64,000 nucleotides of DNA, taken from assembly GCA_028023455.1 (NCBI GenBank), contig JAQFVV010000013.1, forward strand, positions 8,212,411 to 8,276,410, in the 5' to 3' direction. This stretch comes from Epiperipatus broadwayi. Its lineage: Eukaryota; Onychophora; Udeonychophora; Euonychophora; Peripatidae. Position numbers and translations under genes: made by a program. Of this stretch, positions 41,392-51,639 are shown piece by piece. The notes under the pieces are model-generated. The model made no database searches. It was not told the DNA's origin and was given only the letters and a program-made list of their open reading frames with translations. How positions within the stretch are numbered: position 1 is the first letter of the stretch; each line of letters opens with the position of its first letter.

Positions 41392-42114
41392 ATGGTGAGT
41401 AGCATTATATATAATGAGAATGAAATTTTAAATAATTTCTTTGATAAAAATAACATTTAAAAATCTATATATTTTAAAAGATAACAAGTAAATAATTTTG
41501 CTTGAATTGAATTAAAATCTAAAAGTAATGATTGAATCATAGACAATTTATTTTGAAAAAAAGAAAAAGAGGATATCAAAAATCTTGTTTAGATTAATTT
41601 AAAGATGTAATTAATTAATTGAGAGTAACCTGTCATAAAAAAAAACTTTTGAATTACCTGTCAAAAAAGTGACTTTATTTTTAAAAAAAAAAGGAAAAAG
41701 AAAATACTTTTATTGACTGAAAAACGAAATCTAATAATAATATTAATTCATATCATCTATATGTTCATAAATACATGTATACGTGTGAATTGTATGCATA
41801 GTTTTCAAATGGAATTTATTATGAAATATATTTTTAATAAATTTATTATTTTGATAAATTCAAACATGTTCATTTTATACTAAGCCACATGTCTGTGTGC
41901 TGTCTGGTTTTAAATAAACCTATTGAAACATAAATGTAAATTAATGTAATAGCTGGAATTTTGTATATTAATCATGTAAATCACAATGTGATATTTTTTT
42001 ATTGTATGTTAATCAAAATTAGAAGGCTTCTAATTGTAGAGCCATATTTTCAAGATCTTAATATAATTTTTTCATATTGTTATTAATAAACTTGAATTGA
42101 ACTGTTAAAATTGT

Positions 42115-42225
42115 ATTAAATTATCATTTCTTGGTCACCATAACAATAATAAAGCTTGTGTTCTTCTGAGTTAGATTCATATATAATGGCTGATATATAA
42201 ATGTGGATGTTTATTTAGTGCTTAA
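42115..42225 (+). repeat. dispersed repeat A, copy 2, left part
   Basis: The left part aligns with about 4005-4105 (a CTGAGTTAGATTCAT / CTGAGCTGGATTCAT block, then TTTATTTAGTG / TTTATGTTTAGTG). It stops exactly at the TTAA (42222-42225) where a DNA transposon has inserted. The alignment resumes at 49657. Confidence 0.7.
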
Positions 42226-42798
42226 CCCTTTGAGACCAAAGCGCCCCTGCGAGCCTGGAACAAAAATTTAGACTTTCAACTGAGTTTGCATGGAAATGGT
42301 AAGTATTACACTTACAGTTCTCAGATCATTCAATCAGCCATTTTGTTACGGTTAAAATGAGCTATAACTTTTCTTTTTACGATAAAATTTGGATTTTTTT
42401 ATGAAAGTTTTTGTAAAATACACTTTTTAACTTTTTTCTTTTTCTTTTGTTTTTTAATGACCGTAAATGATTCACGGTCAATTGAACTTGTTTTTCAGTG
42501 TAATAATTACATTCAATTACATGAGGGCTTTTATAAGCTCTCTTAGTAGAAACAAATTTTTTAGTAAAAAAAAGGTTAAAGCTTAAAAATAAAAAAACTT
42601 TATATCAAAAACGTATATGGATTACTGTGGGATTTATATATAATAATAATGCCTTTTGATGCCTTCATAATTGGATTCTAATTTGAAAATAATGCTAGCA
42701 TGTAGACAGGATTCTGTGAGTACTTCTTTTATTATTATTTTTTTATTATTAATTATTGTTTTCTATAATTAAATATCATTAAAATAATATAAATATAT

Positions 42799-44513
42799 TG
42801 CAACAGGGCAGGTATAATCAAACCCTGTTGCGATAATTAGACAAATACGCATTTGTATACTTAACGCATTATTAAAAAAAATATATATCTTATTACTAAC
42901 GTACTATTAAAATATATATATTACTTTACTAACAAAATTAATATTTACAGTTTGATGTACAATCAACAGTCATTTGTGTGGTTGTACAGAATTGATTTAG
43001 TTATTTTAATTAAAAGGAACTCATAGAAGAGATATGGGGGGTTATACACTTGCTCTGATTTTTTTTTCTCTTTTGCCAAACCCAGCTATACACATCGCTA
43101 TGTATATGTGTGAGTGCATTTTTTTGAACCATTAAAAATGAAAAATTCACAAAATAAAAATAAAAAATATTTTGTTTGATAAACTTTTAAATATATACAT
43201 ATTAAGTCAACAAAAGAACTTTAAATATCAAGATGGAAGACTAATTTTGCAGAACAATGGAAGTAATTATTATAAAAATCGTGGAATGTCTAATACTAAT
43301 TAAATATTAATTGGAAAGAAATAGGTGTAAAAAGCTTTTGTGGTGCATTTTAACAAAGGCATATGGAATGTGAATGGAAATATAATTAAAAAAAAGAGTG
43401 AAAAGAAAGATAAGTTTGATAATTAAAGAAAAATTAAATTAATTATTCAGTATAAGTTTGGAGGTAGAAGAAAGCGGACGGTCAACGTGATATACATTTT
43501 GATAAAATATGGTCAGGCTGGGGTAGAGGCTTCAACGTGCGGAGGGTCCGAATCCTTTGCCCCCGAATGTATAGCAGCTGCCGATAGCGGAGAAGGGATG
43601 TCAAGCCCGGAGAATTCGCCTCAATAAGCAACAATATTGAATCGCCAGAAGAGAAATAAATAAACAGACTTTAGCCATGGAACCCGAACTTCAAAGAAAA
43701 AAAAAAACAAAGTTCGTTCACCGACAAAGGACCGGAGATTCCATTTTCACCAAGAGGATTCGATCAATTCCCCAGGGAAACCAGGTATTTTCTTTCTAAT
43801 TACATCTATATATGTCACTTTTAGTAAGCTTACTCCACGAATTTGAGAAAACTGTTTATTTGACACAATTGTGAACTTAAAATTTATTTTCTTTGCCCGG
43901 AGAGGTCAAACTATTTACTACGGAATTTATTAGTGTATAAATTAGTCCAATTAAATCTTCGGTGCAAAATACATATAATAGCATATTTGTGTGTGTGGGA
44001 GTTTTGGCAAAAAGAGAAAGGAGCAAACAAAGAAAAAAAGAAAACTGATATGAATCTTTGATTTAAAAGAGACACTAATTTAACTTAAGTAAATAATATA
44101 TTTTTTTTATACATACGTAAATATCATAGCTAATAAATGTATATAAAATGAATGGTTTTTTTTTTTGTTTTGTTTTTATGTTATGAGTTTTTTTTTTAAA
44201 ATAAAAAAAAAGAGAGTTAGATCTACTGCCGGTAAATTTTACCACCAGCCCTGAGCAGAGCTAGTCCAGGGGCATTTCCATATTGGTATTCCAGTTCTCC
44301 CAGCATAATTCTTATAGAAATATGGGATTGGCGCTTGAGGTCATAAATTGATGCTCATAAATATGCTGGGGCAATAAAATGGAATAATTTAAGAATAGAT
44401 ATTCTTTTAAACCATTACGCATATACGTGTATCGTTATATATACATACACGCAATCGTACAAGACTACATATATGCGTAATATATATATGGAAAATGGCT
44501 AATCCCGTTATAA
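42799..44513 (+). repeat. 5' LTR
   Basis: 1,715 bp, starting TGCAACAGGGCAGG and ending CCCGTTATAA, followed directly by the primer-binding site. The end is not the canonical CA. A perfect 9-bp inverted repeat GCAACAGGG (42800-42808) / CCCTGTTGC (42823-42831) with a 14-nt loop sits at the very start. The middle (43470-43760) is CpG-rich. It differs from the 3' LTR by a small number of substitutions and homopolymer indels. Confidence 0.93.
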
Positions 44514-44531
44514 TGGCGTCCCAACGAAAGG
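44514..44531 (+). promoter_or_regulatory. primer-binding site
   Basis: TGGCGTCCCAACGAAAGG begins with the TGG that pairs with the CCA end of a tRNA and immediately abuts the 5' LTR. The priming tRNA cannot be named from sequence alone. Confidence 0.7.
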
Positions 44532-45515
44532 ACATCGAAGAGAAGTAGGTCAATGAGGGAAAGAAAAATATGAAAGAATTTAGCATGATTTTTTTTTGAG
44601 AAAGTAAATAAATGTATACATATCGGTTTTGTCAGATCATTATTGTTTTAGCTAATAACGGAAGTTATATTATATTGGCAGAGTTGGATGTAGTTAATAT
44701 TGAGTTTTATAAGTAAAAAAAAAACTTTTTAGGCTATATGAAAAATACCAACTGAGTGCAGAAGATAAAAGCGTTTCATAAAGTAATCAGTTTAGGTTAG
44801 ACTGGTTTTTTTTTTAAAGAACTTTCAGTTAGTTATGGATTTTTTTTTTTTGTTGTAAATAACGAACATAAATGTTTTATTGTTCGCGATTGATTTTTTT
44901 TTTTTTTTTTTAAAAAAAAAGTAATACAGATATTTTAAAAGAAAAAAGTAAACGAGTGTTTTAAGTGGTTAACCTTTATAATTAATCCATTTTAATTAGA
45001 TACAAAATAATTATTTGGCTTTCTGTCACTTATTACTATAAGATGTCATAACCAGATAAAAATAATTTATATATATATTAAATTAATGTCGTTTTAAAAG
45101 AAATTCGAGAAATGAATTATATTTAATTTACACCCACACAGTAGCTAGGATTTTTAATATATTTTTCACTTTTTGCTTTTATAATCATTTGAAAATTTCA
45201 GAAATTGAAACTAGCTTTGAAACGAAGGTTTTGAAATAACAATAGTCTATCTGTACTAGTTTTCAAAACGAGGTTTTATAAAAGTGAAAAACAAGAGTAA
45301 GTCGAAATAACATAGGGAAATATCGATCGGTCCACGGTAGAATTATAAATATATATACTTAGGAAATATTGAAGGCGTAAGAAAGTCCGGGAAGGGGGCA
45401 GCACTGTGCTTTGGGGGTTTGGGGCTTCGGAACCCAGCACGTAGATAACGGAAAGAAAGGAAAGAAATATACTATATATCAAAAAAAAAAAAAAAGGGGA
45501 ATTTAACGAAATTTC

Positions 45516-46405
45516 ATGAAAACAAGGTCCCAAAATAAAATGGAGGAACAAGGGAAAGAAAAGGGAGAGGAACGTAAGATGTTGGAGTTGATTCTAGAAA
45601 AATTAGAAAATATAGAATCGAAATTTCAGAAATTTGAAGAAAGACTGGAAAGTTTGGAACGGAAGGTGGGAATAGCAAAGGAGAATAGCGACGGAGAGGG
45701 GGAAGAAGAGGCAAACATAGACAAAGAAGAACCACGAGAGAAGGAAATAAATGACAATATGGGGGAAAGACAAGAGAAAAGGGTTCAGGTAAAATGAAGA
45801 GATGCCACGGAAAAATCCGACGAGTTGGTAAAATACGCGGCAGCGCCAGCTAATATAAACCAATTTTTAAAGGTTCGGCAGTTTGCTGGACAGATGGAAG
45901 AGGCACCCGTAGAACATTTGCAAAGCCTGAGAGATACTTCAGCATTAACCTCATGTCAGAAGAGTGTAAAATTGCGATAGCATGCGGTAGCCTTATGGGA
46001 TGTGCTCAATCTTGGTGGAACTCACTTCTTTGGCAACCCATAACCTTTGAGGACTATCAGCGAGAGATAAGGAATGCTTTTTGGTCTGAGGAGCATCAGG
46101 AATTGATACGGCATCGGATCATGCAAGAGAAATATGCCGAAGAGGATCAGCAAAGCTATTCACAGTTTTTCCATCAGCAGGTGGCGAGGTTGCGAACGCT
46201 GGACACTTGTAATCTGTCGGAAAAGAATATAATACATATTGTAAGGCAGAACATGCCAATGAAGGTAGAACAGATGATGCTGGGGGCGAGAAAGATGTCT
46301 ATTGAGGAAGTGGCCGAATTGCTAGCTGCCATAGATATGAGTACTCATGATTATGGGGAACAAATGGACAGAACAGAAGAAGGGCAGGAAAGCATGGGAC
46401 AGTGA
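45516..46405 (+). pseudogene. broken gag of the LTR retrotransposon
   Basis: Three consecutive pieces make up a gag-like region. The first (45516-45797) starts MKTRSQNKMEEQ and is a charged coiled-coil-like N-terminus (LEKLENIESKFQKFEERLES). It ends at a TGA (45795-45797), after which the same frame stays open. A frameshift at about 45925-45945 leads into the third piece (45953-46405), which carries the core gag signature YFSINLMSEECKIAIACGSL shortly followed by AQSWWNSL, then a helical retrotransposon_gag-type domain. There is no zinc knuckle and no pol after it. The stop and the shift indicate that this copy cannot make an intact gag. Confidence 0.85.
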
Positions 46406-46662
46406 GACTAAGCCAAAGTGGAAATATCCATATGAAGGACGTCGACCACCAGAGAAACCGAATCCTGAACAGGGAATGAAACCAAGAGAAATGGATAAGA
46501 AAATATATAATCGGACTTAGCGAGTGAATATTGTTTTTATGCGTGTGTATGTACATACATATTGAATATTCATATAAAATAATTAAAATGTTGTAATATT
46601 CGCAGGTGGAGGATAGATATTTAGGAGCCATTCAAATACATAGACCGTATTTGAAGGCTTCC

Positions 46663-46673
46663 GGGAGGGGGGG
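46663..46673 (+). promoter_or_regulatory. polypurine tract
   Basis: GGGAGGGGGGG lies 3 bp (TAT) before the 3' LTR start and is the expected plus-strand primer site for an LTR element. Confidence 0.75.
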
Positions 46674-46676
46674 TAT

Positions 46677-48399
46677 TGCAACAGGGCAGGTATAATCAAA
46701 CCCTGTTGCGATAATTAGACAAATACGTATTCGTATACTTAACGCATTATTAAAAAATATATATATCTTATTACTAACATATTATTAAAAATATATATTA
46801 CTTTACTAACAAAATTAATATTTACAGTTTGATGTACAATCAACGGTCATTTGCGTGGTTGTACAGAATTGATTTAGTTATTTTAATTAAAAAGAACTCA
46901 TAGAAGAGGTATGGGGGGGGGGTTATACACTTGCTCTGATTTTTTTCTCTTTTGCCAAACCCAGCTATACACATCGCTATGTATATGTGTGAGTGCGTTT
47001 TTGAACCATTAAAAATGAAAAATTCACAAAATAAAAATAAAAAATATTTTGTTTGATAAACTTTTAAATATATACATATTAAGTCAACAAAAGAACTTTA
47101 AATATCAAGATGGAAGACTAATTTTGCAGAACAATGGAAGTAATTATTATAAAAATCGTGGAATGTCTAATACTAATTAAATATTAATTGGAAAGAAATA
47201 GGTGTAAAAAGCTTTTGTGGTGCATTTTAACAAAGGCATATGGAATGTGAATGGAAATATAATTAAAAAAAAGAGTGAAAAGAAAGATAAGTTTGATAAT
47301 TAAAGAAAAATTAAATTAATTATTTAGTATAAGTTTGGAGGTAGAAGAAAGCGGACGGTCAACGTGATATACATTTTGATAAAATATGGTCAGACTGGGG
47401 TAGAGGCTTCAACGTGCGGAGGGTCCGAATCCTTTGCCCCCGAATGTATAGCAGCTGCCGATAGCGGAGAAGGGACGTCAAGCCCGGAGAATTCGCCTCA
47501 ATAAGCAACAATATTGAATCGCCAGAAGAGAAAGGAAATAAATGAATAAACAGACTTTAGCCATGGAACCCGAACTTCAAAGAAAAAAAAAACAAAGTTC
47601 GTTCACCGACAAAGGACCGGAGATTCCATTTTCACCAAGAGGATTCGATCAATTCCCCGGGGAAACCAGGTATTTTCTTTCTAATTACATCTATATATGT
47701 CACTTTTAGTAAGCTTACTCCACGAATTTGAGAAAACTGTTTATTTGACACAATTGTGAACTTAAAATTTATTTTCTTTGCCCGGAGAGGTCAAACTATT
47801 TACTACGGAATTTATTAGTGTATAAATTAGTCCAATTAAATCTTCGGTGCAAAATACATATAATAGCATATTTGTGTGTGTGGGAGTTTTGGCAAAAAGA
47901 GAAAGGAGCAAACAAAGAAAAAAAGAAAACTGATATGAATCTTTGATTTAAAAGAGACACTAATTTAACTTAAGTAAATAATATATTTTTTTTATACATA
48001 CGTAAATATCATAGCTAATAAATGTATATAAAATGAATGGTTTTTTTTTTGTTTTGTTTTTATGTTATGAGTTTTTTTTTTTAAATAAAAAAAAAAAGAG
48101 AGTTAGATCTACTGCCGGTAAATTTTACCACCAGCCCTGAGCAGAGCTAGTCCAGGGGCATTTCCATATTGGTATTCCAGTTCTCCCAGCATAATTCTTA
48201 TAGAAATATGGGATTGGTGCTTGAGGTCATAAATTGATGCTCATAAATATGCTGGGGCAATAAAATGGAATAATTTAAGAATAGATATTCTTTTAAACCA
48301 TTACGCATATACGTGTATCGTTATATATACATACACGCAATCGTACAAGACTACATATATGCGTAATATATATATGGAAACTGGCTAATCCCGTTATAA
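46677..48399 (+). repeat. 3' LTR
   Basis: 1,723 bp, nearly identical to the 5' LTR and with the same terminal hairpin (46678-46686 / 46701-46709). Visible differences include CGTATTCGTAT for CGCATTTGTAT near the start, a longer G run at about 46912-46922, and a 4-nt GGAA-type insertion at about 47530. The small divergence suggests a fairly recent insertion. Confidence 0.93.
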
Positions 48400-48830
48400 T
48401 ATATATATGATACAATACAGGTGAAATAATATAAAAATGTTTATTTTAATATTTTTCTGACCTAGTTCTAGAACTCTCTTTTTATAAAAACGATCAACTT
48501 TTAGATAAAAAGCACATTTGAAAATTGAGAATCTTTTACCTCAATTTGTTTTATGACTTACTTTTTATTACTTTTTTTTATATATAGATATAATATATAT
48601 ATGATATAATACAGGTGAAATAATATAAAAACGTTTTTTGAATTATTTTTCTCACCTAGTTTATAACTCTTTATTATATATATACACACACATACAAAAT
48701 AATATATATACAATAGAATTATATATATATGCAAAAAAGAATATATATATGATAGAATGATATATACATATAGAAAATATATATATATATACGATAGAAT
48801 TTTAGACAATACATTTGAATAATATAAAAA
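48397..48830. repeat. TA-rich imperfect duplication and microsatellite
   Basis: The block ATGATACAATACAGGTGAAA at about 48407 recurs as ATGATATAATACAGGTGAAA at about 48600, each followed by a T-rich stretch and TCTGACCTAGTT / TCTCACCTAGTT, roughly 193 bp apart. Dense TATATA-type microsatellite follows to about 48800. The minus-strand ORF there is purely low-complexity. This is interior sequence of the TTAA element. Confidence 0.65.
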
Positions 48831-49656
48831 CATGCACATCCACACTCATCATATACCGAGACATCCACTCTCATATTTCATCTCCCACACACATATATAA
48901 TCAGTGCTCATAATAAATTTGTTTATTTTGATATTTATTGATTTTTCTTGTTCATTTTATCTTGGAGAAATTTTTGCTTGATATTTATTTTTTGAGTACA
49001 TTTTATTTAGTTGAAAAGAATACACATTTTAGATCACACACCATTCCATTTTTCACTAATATAATATAATAAAAGTAATATATAATAATATTATACTATA
49101 CATTACTATATAATTTACTAAAGTCCTCAACATCTTGTAAATTATTTCTGTTATTTTTTTCCCACTAAAAGCCAAACATATTTCTAACAGATACCTGCAT
49201 GCAAGGACAACCAAACATTTCTAGCATATACTCTGTTATAAAAGTAGAACATGTAGGGTGTCTAGTAAAAATGGAACTTACCATTCACACTGTTTTTGTA
49301 ATTTTTGCATAGAAAAATTATCTCAGGTAAGACATATTATATATCATTTTTTTTCAGCATTTTGAGACACATGTGATGAAGCTGTCTATGAAATGGTAAT
49401 TTTAAGTTATACCTTTCAAAATTGAGAATTTGTGAACCAATGTAAAAAGAAATATGTTTAAAAATGTAAAAAAAATCTTTTTTAATTTTTTTTTTTTTTT
49501 GGTAATGACTATTTTATCAGCTTTATTACATTCTTTCATATTTACACTTTCTAAAAATATATATATATTTATTGTAATAAGTTAGAAATTTCATTTAAAA
49601 TTATATGTCCTGTAATTTTTTTTGACATTCAAAATGGCCGTTGAGGTCCCTAAGGG

Positions 49657-50370
49657 TTAAGGAGCATTCCAGTTTGACATTGTCCTGATTTCAGTACGAG
49701 GATTATATTCTTCAAAGTCCCTACACTACATTTTATTTTAATTTAGTCTTATTAAAAATTGAGTTTATAGATGGCCAATACAAGTGACCAGAGCATTGAT
49801 GATGATCAGCATGTTTTAATGTCCCAGCATTATTGTTTTGATTCTTATGAATTTTGATTGTTACATATTTTGATCGATTAGCACTTAAGTGGTGCATCCA
49901 AAGTCATGTTTAAATAAAGGTCACAAGCTGGAAAGGGCTAAATAGTTAGCCTGGTCTATGAAAGACCCATTTCCAATCCAGTCATCAGATTGACTATTGA
50001 TTTATATTTTTTTACTGTTCAAATCCAGTCACAAGATCATTCATATTGATGAATGGTTTTATTTTGAGTATTACTTATATTTTTTTATAATGCTGGTTGA
50101 TTAATTATACTTTTAGTTACTCTGAGAAGTTAACTGATCTTTTCTTGTCTAACTATTGGTCTCATGCTCTCTGTAATATAAAATTGCTTATACCTCTTTA
50201 ATTGTTAAGCATTACTTTAACATTTGTTTAATACCTTACTTAAATATATACTTTAAATGTAATTTACTTGGGAGTAATGGTGATTTGCCATCACCCCACA
50301 TGCAACCTTCTTTTCCTTCCACCTCATCTCCTCCACACCATTACATTATATATATATAATGAAATAATCA
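49657..50370 (+). repeat. dispersed repeat A, copy 2, right part
   Basis: Continues the repeat interrupted at 42225, starting TTAAGGAGCATTCCAGTT where copy 1 has TTATGAACATCCAGTT (4102). It then shares GATCAGCATGTTTTAATGTC, CCAGCATTATTGTTT, the TTGACTATTGATTT block and the CACACCATTACATTAT end. Confidence 0.75.
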
Positions 50371-51639
50371 TGAAAATATTTCAAGCATTCTCATTAACAT
50401 GGATCTAAATCCGTCCATTATATTCCTAAGTTAAATATTGAAAGTCTACTAGAACACGTTAAAAGTCATATAAAAAGAAGCAAAAAAAGAAAGAATAATT
50501 TTATGATTTATAATTATTCAAAAGTATCTGTTTAATTTGATAAGTTTAGTTATGGGAATGAAAAACATCTAATATTTGATACATAAACAAATGACAAACA
50601 ACAAATTATATAAATACAAATTTACATATGTATTAAACCCATATACACTCATAAACCATATTCACTGAAAATTTAATAACATATGTAAATAAACTGAGTA
50701 CCGATAAATATTCAGCATATTACATTCAATTTAGTTTCTTTTAAACACTATGTGAAGTTTTTGAAGCCAGACTGGAATAACTAATTGATCAATTAAAGAT
50801 TCGGTATACTTTTGACAAAATAGTGGAATCTAGATTTTTATAATAAAGTAATGTAAATCTCAAGGTATTAACTCTTTTTCATAAAATTATATAATTCTAA
50901 AGCAATCATTTATTAAAACAGGAAATTTTATACCAATGGAAATAAAGTTAAAAAATATTAATAATATGCCTAAAGCATGGATAAGTCTTCCTTATGCCCC
51001 ACATATTGCAAATAGCATAAGAAACATTTGCATTAACACATACAGGGTTAGCTTTGAATCGCTGCCTTCTTAATAACTTGTTGAACAATATTAAAGACAC
51101 TATATCTGTAGAGCATGCTCCTCAGGTTATATGTACTAATCATTTCTGCTCTATGTATTATGAGAAATCTCAAGCAAATAGAACCACAAGAATTGCCCAA
51201 CATGACATATTTGTACAAAAGAGTTAAACAAAAGACTGAAATAGACAAAAAATAAAAATAAAACAAAGGTAAGTTCGAACTGTAAATCAGGGGGATAAAA
51301 TAAAAATAATACTAAGAAAATAAATGGTATAGATATTGACCATATCTTGCTGGATGTTAATGTCTATGACTAGAAAATCAATATGGAAGAAGATAGTAGA
51401 GCTGATTTATCCCTGATATCCCAGAATGACTGATTAAAAATTAGTAGAAAGTATGAAAGAAAAGTGATACTAGACAAAACCAACATAATAGCTATAGATG
51501 TAAACAGTGATAAAAAAAAAAATATGCGGCAAAGTTACTGTACCTGTTAAAATTAATTCCAAAGTTAAATTTGTTGGTTATTAGTATTAATAACATTAAA
51601 ACAAGCTGATGTCTAAAGTTCATAATAATTACCCATAAT
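50371..51639. other. AT-rich interval, nothing identified
   Basis: No repeat or gene was recognised. Its right end may contain unrecognisable 5' parts of the adjacent gypsy relic, such as gag or protease. Confidence 0.5.

Larger units (their letters stand above)
42799..48404 (+). mobile_element. LTR retrotransposon with 1.7-kb LTRs and gag only
   Basis: Two long direct repeats (42799-44513 and 46677-48399) flank a 2.16-kb interior. The interior starts with a primer-binding site and ends with a purine tract directly before the 3' LTR. A 5-bp TATAT duplication (42794-42798 and 48400-48404) fits the insertion, though the target is low-complexity. The interior has gag-like frames but no protease, RT, RNase H or integrase, so it is a non-autonomous (LARD-like) member of a Ty3/gypsy-type lineage. 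The plus-strand element is antisense to the channel gene. Confidence 0.9.
42222..49660 (+). mobile_element. piggyBac-like TTAA element, non-autonomous, split by an LTR retrotransposon
   Basis: The ends are TTAACCCTTTGAGACC (from 42222) and, on the opposite strand from 49660, TTAACCCTTAGGGACC. These are imperfect terminal inverted repeats of about 20 bp including the TTAA target duplication, as is typical of the piggyBac superfamily. Both subterminal regions contain a GCCATTTTG motif. The flanks form a continuous copy of repeat A, and copy 1 of that repeat has an uninterrupted equivalent. Without the LTR element it would be about 1.83 kb. I see no transposase ORF, so it is MITE-like and would need a transposase in trans. 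A short palindrome (GACCGT...ACGGTC) is at about 42461-42481. Confidence 0.75.

Noticed and set aside
43520-43560. tRNA gene in the LTR (GGGTCCGAATCC resembles a B box)
   Set aside because: No matching A box, acceptor stem or anticodon arm; the motif lies inside the LTR of both copies.
45276-45863. Minus-strand ORFs of 73-91 codons
   Set aside because: Antisense shadows of the purine-rich gag N-terminus; their Pro/Ser/Leu/Phe-rich translation follows from that.
48558-48845. 95-codon minus-strand ORF
   Set aside because: Composed almost entirely of Tyr, Ile, Leu and Val from TATA microsatellite.
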